A model generated the notes under the pieces. It ran no database searches and had not been told where the DNA came from. It saw nothing but the letters and a program-made list of their open reading frames with translations. A program made the translations under genes and the position numbers. Shown here one piece after another: positions 24,783 through 33,085 of a stretch of DNA of 64,000 nt (positions are counted from its first letter, which is position 1; each line of letters opens with the position of its first letter). Source of the stretch: Haemophilus sp. (GTDB lineage Bacteria > Pseudomonadota > Gammaproteobacteria > Enterobacterales > Pasteurellaceae); NCBI GenBank assembly GCA_019423025.1, contig JAHZCD010000002.1, positions 66,515 to 130,514 of the forward strand, written 5' to 3'.

Positions 24783-25634
24783 ATGGCTGAAATCACAGCA
24801 TCATTAGTAAAAGAACTTCGTGAACGTACCGGTGCCGGTATGATGGAATGTAAAAAAGCATTAGTTGAAGCAAACGGTGATATCGAGTTAGCAATCGACA
24901 ATATGCGTAAATCTGGTCAAGCTAAAGCAGCTAAAAAAGCAGGCCGTGTTGCAGCTGAAGGTGTTATCCTTGCTCGTGTAGAAAATGGTTTCGGTGTATT
25001 AGTTGAAATGAACTGTGAAACTGACTTCGTAGCAAAAGATGCTGGCTTCTTAGGTTTAGCAAACGAAGTCGCTGATTTCGCAGCAGCACACAAAGGTACC
25101 ACTATCGAAGCATTACAAGCACAATTTGAAGAAAAACGTGCTGCATTAGTGGCTAAAATCGGTGAGAACATGAACATCCGTCGTGTTGCTTACTTAGAGG
25201 GTCAAGTTATTGCTCAATACTTACACGGTGCGAAAATCGGTGTGTTAGTTGCGGGTGAAGGTTCAGCTGATGAACTTAAAAAAGTGGCAATGCATGTAGC
25301 GGCATCTAAACCAGAATTCGTGAACCCAGAAGATGTACCTGCAGAAGTAGTTGAACACGAGCGTCAAATCCAAATTGATATCGCAGTTAACTCTGGCAAA
25401 CCAAAAGAAATTGCAGAGAAAATGGTTGAAGGCCGTATGAAGAAATTCACTGGTGAAGTTTCATTAACAGGTCAAGCATTCGTCATGGATCCTTCTGTAT
25501 CTGTAGGCGACTTCTTAAAATCAGTAAATACTTCAGTGTCTAACTTCATCCGTTTAGAAGTAGGTGAAGGTATCGAGAAAAAAGAAGAAGATTTCGCAGC
25601 TGAAGTTGCAAAAATCACTGGCGGTAACGCTTAA
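24783..25634 (+). CDS. tsf: elongation factor Ts
   Basis: The nucleotide-exchange factor for EF-Tu. The N-terminal UBA-like module (LVKELRERTGAGMMECKKALVEANGDIELAIDNMRKSG) and the EF-Tu-contact motif NCETDFVAKD are intact, and the two core repeats continue to the end. The 283-residue length is normal. It lies 133 bases behind rpsB, separated by a terminator-like hairpin and a USS. Confidence 0.98.
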   Translation: MAEITASLVKELRERTGAGMMECKKALVEANGDIELAIDNMRKSGQAKAAKKAGRVAAEGVILARVENGFGVLVEMNCETDFVAKDAGFLGLANEVADFAAAHKGTTIEALQAQFEEKRAALVAKIGENMNIRRVAYLEGQVIAQYLHGAKIGVLVAGEGSADELKKVAMHVAASKPEFVNPEDVPAEVVEHERQIQIDIAVNSGKPKEIAEKMVEGRMKKFTGEVSLTGQAFVMDPSVSVGDFLKSVNTSVSNFIRLEVGEGIEKKEEDFAAEVAKITGGNA

Positions 25635-25653
25635 TTTTCTCCATTGAGATATA

Positions 25654-25684
25654 AAAAAAGCCGATATTGAATATCGGCTTTTTT
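25654..25684. terminator. bidirectional terminator between tsf and the PEtn transferase gene
   Basis: AAAAAAGCCGATATT (25654-25668) pairs with AATATCGGCTTTTTT (25670-25684). The symmetrical A and T tracts let it work for both convergent genes. Confidence 0.85.
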
Positions 25685-25706
25685 GTTGTCTGAAATTTGA
25701 GATTTT

Positions 25707-27266
25707 CTATTTCTTTGGACGAATATCGATGGCAGGGTCTGCATCTTTACGATATTTTTCTTCAATCAGTTTTTTCAGTCCATAGTCATCTTTGTCAGCT
25801 TGTTCAGAGAATAAATCTTCTTCTAATGTGAGCTTCGGATTTTTAATCCCTATCCAATTAGCGATGCCTTCTAAGAAATTCAAACCAGATTTAAAGGCTT
25901 TGTATTCTTTACGTGCCGTATCATCAGATGAAATCTTAAAGAGCGGAATATTATGATGTAATTGGCTGTGACAGTTTTGATTAAACAAGGTTACACCATG
26001 TTTATCATCTTCTTGGTGACATAAACCATGATCGGAGAAATAAATCATTGAGAAAGTGCGGTGCGTTTTTTGCTCGTTTTCTTTGAGGGTTTCATACACT
26101 TTCTTAATAAAATCATCGGTTTTCTTAATGGATGAAATATAGCAATTCAAGTACTCGTTCTTTTTCTCAATGTCATTATCATTGAAAATTTTCGGATAAT
26201 CTTCAACACGATCGCAAGCAAGAGGATGTGAACCATAAATGTGTAACACGATAAAGCGTTTACCTTGTGTTGGATCTTCTAAAACTTGGGCAAATTTAGG
26301 AATTAAATCAAAATCGCTGTAGTTTGTAGAATTAAAGCTACCGCCTTTTTTCAAAAAAATGGTTTCATCAGATTTTGATGCAAGCGAAGCAACCGGCGTG
26401 TCATATTCACCTAAGAAGCCTTGGTTAGACAGCCAGTAGGTTTTTAGACCAGCAGATTTAATGAGATCCACTAAACTTAAATCATAGTTGGGTTCCCATT
26501 TTTCTTTATCAGGTAAAGTTAACATTAAGCGCAATGAGGCGACAGTGTTGGTTCCGGCGGATGTCATGCCATCAATCAGTGTACCATTTGCAGATGACAT
26601 AAATGGTGTGTCATTGACGGGGTATCCATACGCATGCAAGTAATCTTTTCTCGCACTTTCACCCAAAATCATCACATAATCTTGGTATTTAGAATTTTCT
26701 AATGTGGATTGTCCCCAGCTGCTTTCCTGTGACATTTTTTTCAATTTTTGCCATTCATTAACAATTTCTACACTCGAATCTATTGTTTCTTTTAATGGCG
26801 CAGCAATCGGTAAGTTGTAGCCAATCAACAGGGTAGCGAGGGCAATGAATGTTTTATTGCGATAAAATTTTACCCCAAATTTGACCGCACTTTTGTAATG
26901 TAAAAAGACTAAAACTGGAATAGCTAATGCAGCTAAATAGCTGCTTACAGGGATTTGCATGAGAAACTCTTTGGTCTCTAACATATCTGTCGCGAGAACC
27001 GATGCAATATATTGGTAGCTTGGTGCACCAAAATTTAAGCCTGTTGGCGTATAAATTGCGTGTAAGCAAACTAAGGGTAATAAAATAAAATAGAAAGATT
27101 TTCGGCTACTACTTAATAAAATAATGAAAATAGCCGCGAGTAAAATCAGACTAATAGATGGCTCAGGAAACATCCCTGAACCTCGTAAAATCAAATAACC
27201 CGCAGCAATGGCGCAAGCCAAAGAAAAAAGTGCGGTTAAAATTTGTGAGGTTTTTGAAATCTTCAT
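25707..27266 (-). CDS. phosphoethanolamine transferase, EptA/sulfatase family
   Basis: An inner-membrane enzyme predicted to move phosphoethanolamine from phosphatidylethanolamine to a surface glycan, probably lipooligosaccharide. Residues 1-165 contain about five membrane helices. The periplasmic alkaline-phosphatase-like domain follows (about 190-500), with metal ligand Glu in VMILGESARKD, a nucleophile threonine in SAGTNTVASLR, and late metal-site motifs HIYGSHP and YFSDHGLC-HGV. It has 519 residues. It is transcribed against its neighbours and splits the usual tsf-pyrH junction. Which lipid A, core or other position it modifies is not clear. Confidence 0.85.
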   Translation of the reverse strand: MKISKTSQILTALFSLACAIAAGYLILRGSGMFPEPSISLILLAAIFIILLSSSRKSFYFILLPLVCLHAIYTPTGLNFGAPSYQYIASVLATDMLETKEFLMQIPVSSYLAALAIPVLVFLHYKSAVKFGVKFYRNKTFIALATLLIGYNLPIAAPLKETIDSSVEIVNEWQKLKKMSQESSWGQSTLENSKYQDYVMILGESARKDYLHAYGYPVNDTPFMSSANGTLIDGMTSAGTNTVASLRLMLTLPDKEKWEPNYDLSLVDLIKSAGLKTYWLSNQGFLGEYDTPVASLASKSDETIFLKKGGSFNSTNYSDFDLIPKFAQVLEDPTQGKRFIVLHIYGSHPLACDRVEDYPKIFNDNDIEKKNEYLNCYISSIKKTDDFIKKVYETLKENEQKTHRTFSMIYFSDHGLCHQEDDKHGVTLFNQNCHSQLHHNIPLFKISSDDTARKEYKAFKSGLNFLEGIANWIGIKNPKLTLEEDLFSEQADKDDYGLKKLIEEKYRKDADPAIDIRPKK

Positions 27267-27391
27267 AAAGTTTACCTATAAAATCAAAACAGCGATATTT
27301 TATCGCACTTTTCTGACTAATTTCCATTTTTAACTTTTTCGCTCTTTTGCTAGAATAAGCCAAATTTTGTAACCGACAAAGGAAAAGACAA

Positions 27392-28105
27392 ATGAGCCAA
27401 CCAATTTACAAACGTATTTTATTGAAATTAAGTGGTGAAGCATTGCAAGGTGATGAGGGCTTCGGTATCGATCCTTCGATCCTTGATCGTATGGCGTTAG
27501 AGATTAAAGAATTAATTGAAATGGGCGTGGAAGTTGGTGTTGTGCTCGGTGGTGGTAACTTATTCCGTGGTGCAAAATTAGCTAAAGCCGGCATGAATCG
27601 CGTAGTGGGCGACCATATGGGGATGCTTGCAACCGTAATGAATGGCTTGGCAATGCGCGATGCGCTTCATCGTGCGGATGTGAATGCAAAATTAATGTCT
27701 GCGTTCCAATTAAATGGGATTTGCGATACCTATAACTGGTCTGAAGCGATTAAAATGTTGCGTGAAAAACGTGTAGTCATTTTCTCAGCCGGTACAGGGA
27801 GCCCGTTCTTTACTACAGATTCTGCTGCATGCTTACGTGGTATTGAAATTGAAGCGGATATCGTGTTAAAAGCGACCAAAGTTGATGGCGTGTATGATTG
27901 CGACCCTGCAAAAAATCCTAATGCGAAGTTATACCATAAATTATCTTATGCAGAAGTAATTGATAAAGAATTACAAGTAATGGATTTAGCTGCGTTCACA
28001 CTTGCTCGTGACCACGGTATGCCAATTCGTGTATTTAATATGTGTAAACCAGGTGCGTTACGTAAAGTGGTACTTGGTACAGAAGAAGGCACAACGATTA
28101 GTTAA
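27392..28105 (+). CDS. pyrH: uridylate (UMP) kinase
   Basis: A hexameric bacterial UMP kinase of the amino-acid kinase family; it makes UDP from UMP and ATP. Typical blocks are RILLKLSGEALQG, VGVVLGGGNLFRG, DHMGMLATVMNGLAM, FSAGTGSPFFTTDSAACLR and VDGVYDCDPAKNP. It has 237 residues, the usual size. It is followed by a terminator and then frr, so the pyrH-frr pair is probably not a tight operon. Confidence 0.98.
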   Translation: MSQPIYKRILLKLSGEALQGDEGFGIDPSILDRMALEIKELIEMGVEVGVVLGGGNLFRGAKLAKAGMNRVVGDHMGMLATVMNGLAMRDALHRADVNAKLMSAFQLNGICDTYNWSEAIKMLREKRVVIFSAGTGSPFFTTDSAACLRGIEIEADIVLKATKVDGVYDCDPAKNPNAKLYHKLSYAEVIDKELQVMDLAAFTLARDHGMPIRVFNMCKPGALRKVVLGTEEGTTIS

Positions 28106-28124
28106 TTTTTTAAAGAATAAAATG

Positions 28125-28149
28125 GCGAGAGACAATCTCGCTTTTTTTA
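28125..28149 (+). terminator. terminator after pyrH
   Basis: GCGAGA (28125-28130) pairs with TCTCGC (28136-28141) around GACAA, followed by a run of Ts. Confidence 0.75.
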
Positions 28150-28229
28150 TGAATAAATTTATTCAAAACTCCCTAAAAATCCAGTAAAATCACTGTGTTT
28201 TATCTTTATTTATTGAAAAGGACAGATGA

Positions 28230-28787
28230 ATGATTAATGAAATCAAACAAGATGCTGAAGCTCGCATGGAAAAAAGCCTCGAAGCGTTGCGTGGGCATAT
28301 TGCAAAAATCCGTACAGGCCGTGCACAACCAAGTTTATTAGATGCAATCCAAGTGGAATACTATGGTGCAGCGACACCACTTCGTCAATTAGCTAACGTT
28401 GTTGCAGAAGATGCACGTACTTTAGCGGTAACAGTATTTGACCGTTCTTTAATCAGTGCAGTAGAAAAAGCGATTTTAACTTCTGATTTAGGTTTAAACC
28501 CATCTTCAGCAGGCACAACAATTCGCGTGCCTCTTCCTCCATTAACTGAAGAACGCCGTCGTGATTTAATCAAAATCGTAAAAAGCGAAGGTGAACAAGG
28601 TAAAGTCGCGATTCGTAACGTACGTCGTGATGCAAATGATAAAATCAAAGCATTATTAAAAGATAAAGAAATCAGCGAAAACGATCAACACAAAGCAGAA
28701 GAAATCATTCAAAAAGTGACTGATAGCTATATCAAAAAAGTGGATGAGATCTTAGCAGATAAAGAAAAAGAATTAATGGATTTCTAA
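28230..28787 (+). CDS. frr: ribosome recycling factor
   Basis: Splits post-termination ribosomes together with EF-G. It is a 185-residue tRNA-shaped protein with the family landmarks LRGHIAKIRTGRAQPSLLD, VEYYGAATPLRQLANV and RVPLPPLTEERRRDLIKIVK. An AAGGA ribosome binding site precedes the ATG. It stands between pyrH and dxr, the conserved order of gammaproteobacteria. Confidence 0.98.
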   Translation: MINEIKQDAEARMEKSLEALRGHIAKIRTGRAQPSLLDAIQVEYYGAATPLRQLANVVAEDARTLAVTVFDRSLISAVEKAILTSDLGLNPSSAGTTIRVPLPPLTEERRRDLIKIVKSEGEQGKVAIRNVRRDANDKIKALLKDKEISENDQHKAEEIIQKVTDSYIKKVDEILADKEKELMDF

Positions 28788-28805
28788 TTGTCGAACCATG
28801 TTTTG

Positions 28806-28832
28806 GGGCAGACCAAGTGTCTGCCCTTGTTC
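28806..28832 (+). terminator. weak terminator-like hairpin between frr and dxr
   Basis: GGGCAGAC (28806-28813) pairs with GTCTGCCC (28819-28826) around CAAGT. The following TTGTTCT is a poor U-run, so read-through into dxr is likely. Confidence 0.5.
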
Positions 28833-28880
28833 TATTCTGATAAAAAAATAAAAGCACAAAGTGCGTGCGGTCGAAATTTT

Positions 28881-30080
28881 ATGCAAAAACAAAATCTTGT
28901 TATTTTAGGATCAACCGGTTCTATTGGTCATAGCACCCTTTCTGTTATCGAACATAATCCTGACAAATACCATGCCTTTGCGTTAATAGGGGGCAAAAAT
29001 GTTGAGACAATGTTTGAACAATGCATGAAATTTCAACCGCACTTTGCTGCATTAGATGATGAAAATGCAGCAAAGGTATTGCGAGAAAAACTAGCCTCAC
29101 ACCACATTAAAACGGAAGTCTTAGCTGGGCAGAAAGCCATTTGTGAGTTGGCAGCACATCCAGATGCCGATCAAGTTATGGCAGCCATTGTTGGGGCGGC
29201 GGGATTACTACCGACTCTTTCGGCAGTAAAAGCGAGTAAGAAAGTCTTGCTTGCGAATAAAGAATCGTTGGTGACTTGTGGTCAGATCTTTATTGATGCA
29301 GTGAAGCAGTCAAAAGCAAAATTATTGCCTGTTGATAGTGAGCATAACGCGATTTTTCAATCCTTACCGCCTGAGGCACAAGAAAAGGTTGGATTTTGTC
29401 CTTTGAAAGAATTAGGGGTCAGTAAAATTGTCTTAACCGGTTCTGGTGGACCTTTCCGTTATACGCCATTAAACGAGTTTGAGAATATAATTCCCGCACA
29501 AGCCGTTGCTCATCCAAACTGGTCAATGGGCAAAAAAATCTCTGTGGATTCTGCCACAATGATGAATAAAGGTTTAGAGTACATTGAGGCACGCTGGTTA
29601 TTTAATGCATCAGCAGATGAAATGGAAGTGATTATTCATCCTCAATCTATTATTCATTCAATGGTGCGTTATGTAGATGGCTCGGTCATCGCTCAAATGG
29701 GTAACCCGGATATGCGTACGCCCATTGCGGAAACCATGGCTTATCCAAATCGCACCGTAAGTGGTGTGGAACCATTAGATTTCTTTAAAATCAAAGAATT
29801 GACATTTATTGAACCTGATTTTAATCGTTATCCAAATTTAAAATTAGCGATTGATGCTTTTGCAGAAGGGCAGTATGCGACAACTGCGATGAATGCGGCA
29901 AATGAAATTGCAGTACAAGCCTTTTTAGATGGCTATATTAAATTTACAGATATTGCAAAAATTAACCAAGCAGCGATTGAGCAAATGCCATCTTCTACCA
30001 TTTCAAGCATTGATGATGTATTAGCCGTAGATAAGCAAGCTCGTGAATTAGCCGATTCTCTGATTAAAAAGTTGATGTAG
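28881..30080 (+). CDS. dxr: 1-deoxy-D-xylulose 5-phosphate reductoisomerase
   Basis: The second enzyme of the MEP isoprenoid pathway; it converts DXP to MEP with NADPH. The nucleotide-binding LGSTGSIGHSTLSV begins at residue 7. LLANKESLVTCG, the metal-binding PVDSEHNAIFQ and the flexible-loop HPNWSMGKKISVDSATMMNKGLE all follow. I start at the ATG at 28881 (399 residues, family norm); the longer open frame to 28788 runs through a hairpin and a damaged USS. No clear Shine-Dalgarno precedes this ATG. uppS follows 40 bases later, the next enzyme but several in the lipid-carrier route. Confidence 0.96.
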   Translation: MQKQNLVILGSTGSIGHSTLSVIEHNPDKYHAFALIGGKNVETMFEQCMKFQPHFAALDDENAAKVLREKLASHHIKTEVLAGQKAICELAAHPDADQVMAAIVGAAGLLPTLSAVKASKKVLLANKESLVTCGQIFIDAVKQSKAKLLPVDSEHNAIFQSLPPEAQEKVGFCPLKELGVSKIVLTGSGGPFRYTPLNEFENIIPAQAVAHPNWSMGKKISVDSATMMNKGLEYIEARWLFNASADEMEVIIHPQSIIHSMVRYVDGSVIAQMGNPDMRTPIAETMAYPNRTVSGVEPLDFFKIKELTFIEPDFNRYPNLKLAIDAFAEGQYATTAMNAANEIAVQAFLDGYIKFTDIAKINQAAIEQMPSSTISSIDDVLAVDKQARELADSLIKKLM

Positions 30081-30120
30081 AATACGCAAAAGTGCGGTCA
30101 TAAAATCCGAATATTTTAGA

Positions 30121-30840
30121 ATGAAAGAACTTGATAACAATAATATTCCTGAACATGTTGCCATTATTATGGATGGCAATGGGCGTTGGGCGAAACAACA
30201 AAATAAGCTGCGTATTTTTGGACATACAAACGGTGTGGCAGCCGTGCGCCGTGCGGTGAGTTATGCACGACAAACTGGCATTAAATTTTTGACGTTATAT
30301 GCGTTTAGCAGCGAAAACTGGAATCGTCCCGAGCAAGAAGTAAGCGCATTAATGACGCTTTTTATACAAGCACTTGATCGAGAAGTTAAAAAATTACACA
30401 AAAATAATATTCGTCTAAAGATTATCGGTGATGTTTCTCGTTTTAGTGATAATTTGCAAGAGAAGATCGCAAAAGCAGAAAATTTAACAGAAAATAATAC
30501 CGCGCTGACTTTAAATATTGCGGCGAATTACGGTGGTTGTTGGGATATTGTTCAAGCGACCCAACAATTAGCTGAAAAAGTAAAAAATAATGAGATTTCG
30601 GTGAGTGATATTAATGAATCACTTTTCCAGCAACATTTAGTCACACAAGATGAGCCGCCAGTCGATTTGTTAATTCGGACGAGCGGTGAGCAACGTATTA
30701 GCAATTTCTTGCTTTGGCAAATTGCGTATGCGGAATTGTGTTTTTTAGATGTGCTTTGGCCGGATTTTAGTGAAAAAGATTTTAATCAGGCGATTGCCTG
30801 CTATCAACAACGTCATCGCCGTTTTGGCGGGACAGAATAA
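30121..30840 (+). CDS. uppS: undecaprenyl diphosphate synthase (cis-prenyltransferase)
   Basis: Makes the C55 lipid carrier for peptidoglycan and O-antigen from farnesyl diphosphate and IPP. It has the catalytic MDGNGRWAKQ motif near residue 18, then TLYAFSSENW-RP and the C-terminal LIRTSGEQRISNFLLWQIAYAEL. It has 239 residues, slightly short of E. coli (253). Twelve bases separate it from cdsA, so they are co-transcribed. Confidence 0.97.
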   Translation: MKELDNNNIPEHVAIIMDGNGRWAKQQNKLRIFGHTNGVAAVRRAVSYARQTGIKFLTLYAFSSENWNRPEQEVSALMTLFIQALDREVKKLHKNNIRLKIIGDVSRFSDNLQEKIAKAENLTENNTALTLNIAANYGGCWDIVQATQQLAEKVKNNEISVSDINESLFQQHLVTQDEPPVDLLIRTSGEQRISNFLLWQIAYAELCFLDVLWPDFSEKDFNQAIACYQQRHRRFGGTE

Positions 30841-30851
30841 GCGGAGAACTT

Positions 30852-31718
30852 ATGCTTAAAGAACGTGTATTATCAGCCATTGTATTGATTGCTTTGGTAT
30901 TATGTGCCTTGTTCTTATTTACCCCATTTTATTTTGCCCTAGCTTTAGGCTTTGTGGCGACACTTGGTATTTGGGAGTGGGCTCAATTTGCTCGTTTTAA
31001 AAATCCTTTGGCGCGTCTTTGTATCGCAGCATTTTTAGGCGCATTTATCTTCCTTTGGCTTTACAATGAAGGTAATTATTTAGATGCGGGGAGAGTGTTT
31101 GAAAACTACTTACCGCTTTTATTGCTAAATTCTGTTGGTTGGTGGGCACTTGCATTGGTGTTAGTGGTGACTTATCCAAGCTCAGCGAAGTTTTGGGGTA
31201 AAAATATTCCTTTACAACTTCTGTTTGCTTTTTCTACGTTGATTCCTTTTGTGGCAGCCGTCTTACGTTTACGTTTAGATAATTATACCGCTGATCCACA
31301 TCATGGTTTATTCTTATTGCTTTATGTGTTTGTATTAGTATGGGCCGCTGACTCTGGTGCTTATTTTGCGGGTCGAGCTTTTGGTAAGCATAAACTTGCA
31401 CCCAAAGTATCACCTGGAAAAACATGGCAAGGCGTATTTGGTGGCATGATCACCGCAGCGGTATTGGCATTTGTGTTTATCCATTTCTCAGGTGAAACCT
31501 TATTAGGTAGCCGTGCAATGAGCGGTTTTGTTGTACTTTCTGTAGCAACTGTGGCTATTTCTGTATTGGGTGACTTAGCTGAAAGTATGTTTAAACGTGA
31601 ATCAGGCATTAAAGACAGTAGTCAATTAATTCCAGGCCATGGCGGTATTTTAGATCGTATTGATAGCCTAACGGCAGCGGTACCATTCTTCACATACTTC
31701 TATTTCTTTGTTTTATAG
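30852..31718 (+). CDS. cdsA: phosphatidate cytidylyltransferase (CDP-diglyceride synthase)
   Basis: An integral membrane enzyme that activates phosphatidic acid with CTP, giving CDP-diacylglycerol for all phospholipids, including the PssA reaction at the window edge. About eight hydrophobic segments are visible. The family signature is at the C-terminus (SPGKTWQGVFGG, then SMFKRESGIKDSS, IPGHGGILDRIDSLTAAVP). It has 288 residues. It sits 9 bases before rseP. Confidence 0.97.
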   Translation: MLKERVLSAIVLIALVLCALFLFTPFYFALALGFVATLGIWEWAQFARFKNPLARLCIAAFLGAFIFLWLYNEGNYLDAGRVFENYLPLLLLNSVGWWALALVLVVTYPSSAKFWGKNIPLQLLFAFSTLIPFVAAVLRLRLDNYTADPHHGLFLLLYVFVLVWAADSGAYFAGRAFGKHKLAPKVSPGKTWQGVFGGMITAAVLAFVFIHFSGETLLGSRAMSGFVVLSVATVAISVLGDLAESMFKRESGIKDSSQLIPGHGGILDRIDSLTAAVPFFTYFYFFVL

Positions 31719-31727
31719 GGATAGAAT

Positions 31728-33059
31728 ATGTCGTTTTTGTGGTCGCTTGGCTCATTTATTGTTGCAATTGCCGTATTGGTTGCCGTACACGAATACGGTC
31801 ACTTTTGGGCTGCAAGAAAGTGCGGTATTAAAGTTCATCGTTTTTCGATTGGCTTTGGTAAAGTGATTTGGCGACGCACAGATAAATTAGGCACCGAATT
31901 TGCCATTTCAGCTATTCCGCTAGGCGGTTATGTCAAAATGCTTGACGGGCGAAATGAAGAAGTTCCCGCAGAATTAAAATCGCAGGCGTTTGAAAGTAAA
32001 TCTGTTGCTCAACGTGCTTTTGTCATTGCAGCAGGCCCTCTTGCCAATTTTATTTTTGCGATTTTGGCATATTGGGTAATTTATTCTGTTGGGATTCCGA
32101 GTGTTAAACCAGTCATTGAAAATGTCACGCCAAATTCTCCCGCTGCGATGGCTCAAATTGAACCAAATAGCCAGATTTTAGCAATTGATGGAAAGAATAC
32201 ACCCGATTGGGAAACCATTAATTTATTGCTCACTGATAAGTTAGGTTCTGATTCTGTTGAACTCACATTAACGCCTTTTGGTGAAGACCAACCTTATCAA
32301 CGAACCATTAATCTGCAAAATTGGACATTTGAGCCAGATAAAGAAACAGCATTTGAAACATTAGGGATCAATCCCGTTTCAAGTAAAGTGGAGATGACTT
32401 TATCAAAAGTGGTGGAGAACTCACCGGCTGAAAAAGCAGGCTTGTTGGTTGGCGATAAAATTTTAGCAGAAAATTCGACGGCACTTGATTGGAAAGCTTT
32501 TGTCGCACTGGTACAACAAGGTCAGCCTTTTACAATCAAGATCGAACGTAATCAAGAAATTTTTGACAAAACCTTGCAACCTGAGAAGAATCGAGAGGGT
32601 AAATGGTTTGTTGGGTTAAGTCCGACGTTCTTAAAAGTTGGCGAACAGTATCGAACTGAATTAAAATATGGTATTCTTGATGCCTTACAAAAAGGTGTGG
32701 AAAAGACAGGCCAAATTTCTTGGTTTATTGTGAAGGCAATCGGGAAATTGTTTAGTGGAGAGCTTTCATTTTCCAGTTTAGCCGGGCCAATTTCAATTGC
32801 CCAAGGTGCAGGTGCATCTTCTAACGCGGGTGTGATTTATTTCTTAAGTTTTCTCGCGTTGATTAGTGTTAATTTAGGCATAATGAATTTATTTCCGTTG
32901 CCAGTTTTAGATGGTGGACATCTCGTATTTTTGGCGGCGGAAGCTATCAAAGGAAAACCTGTTTCAGAACGGGTACAAAATTTAAGTTATCGTATAGGGC
33001 TCACAATTTTGTTAATTCAAACAATTTTTGTGCTTTTTAATGATTTCTTACGTTTATAA
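31728..33059 (+). CDS. rseP: RIP zinc metalloprotease RseP
   Basis: A site-2 intramembrane protease that cuts anti-sigma-E and clears signal-peptide remnants. The zinc motif HEYGH occupies residues 21-25 in the first membrane helix, and the third ligand lies in NLFPLPVLDGGHLVF near the C-terminus. Two PDZ domains lie between (about 110-290; repeats ENVTPNSPAAMAQIEPN and KVVENSPAEKAGLLVGDKIL). The 443-residue length is normal. It lies directly before bamA, as in other gammaproteobacteria. Confidence 0.97.
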   Translation: MSFLWSLGSFIVAIAVLVAVHEYGHFWAARKCGIKVHRFSIGFGKVIWRRTDKLGTEFAISAIPLGGYVKMLDGRNEEVPAELKSQAFESKSVAQRAFVIAAGPLANFIFAILAYWVIYSVGIPSVKPVIENVTPNSPAAMAQIEPNSQILAIDGKNTPDWETINLLLTDKLGSDSVELTLTPFGEDQPYQRTINLQNWTFEPDKETAFETLGINPVSSKVEMTLSKVVENSPAEKAGLLVGDKILAENSTALDWKAFVALVQQGQPFTIKIERNQEIFDKTLQPEKNREGKWFVGLSPTFLKVGEQYRTELKYGILDALQKGVEKTGQISWFIVKAIGKLFSGELSFSSLAGPISIAQGAGASSNAGVIYFLSFLALISVNLGIMNLFPLPVLDGGHLVFLAAEAIKGKPVSERVQNLSYRIGLTILLIQTIFVLFNDFLRL

Positions 33060-33085
33060 CTATTGTTTTTTATAGGATAAAGTCG

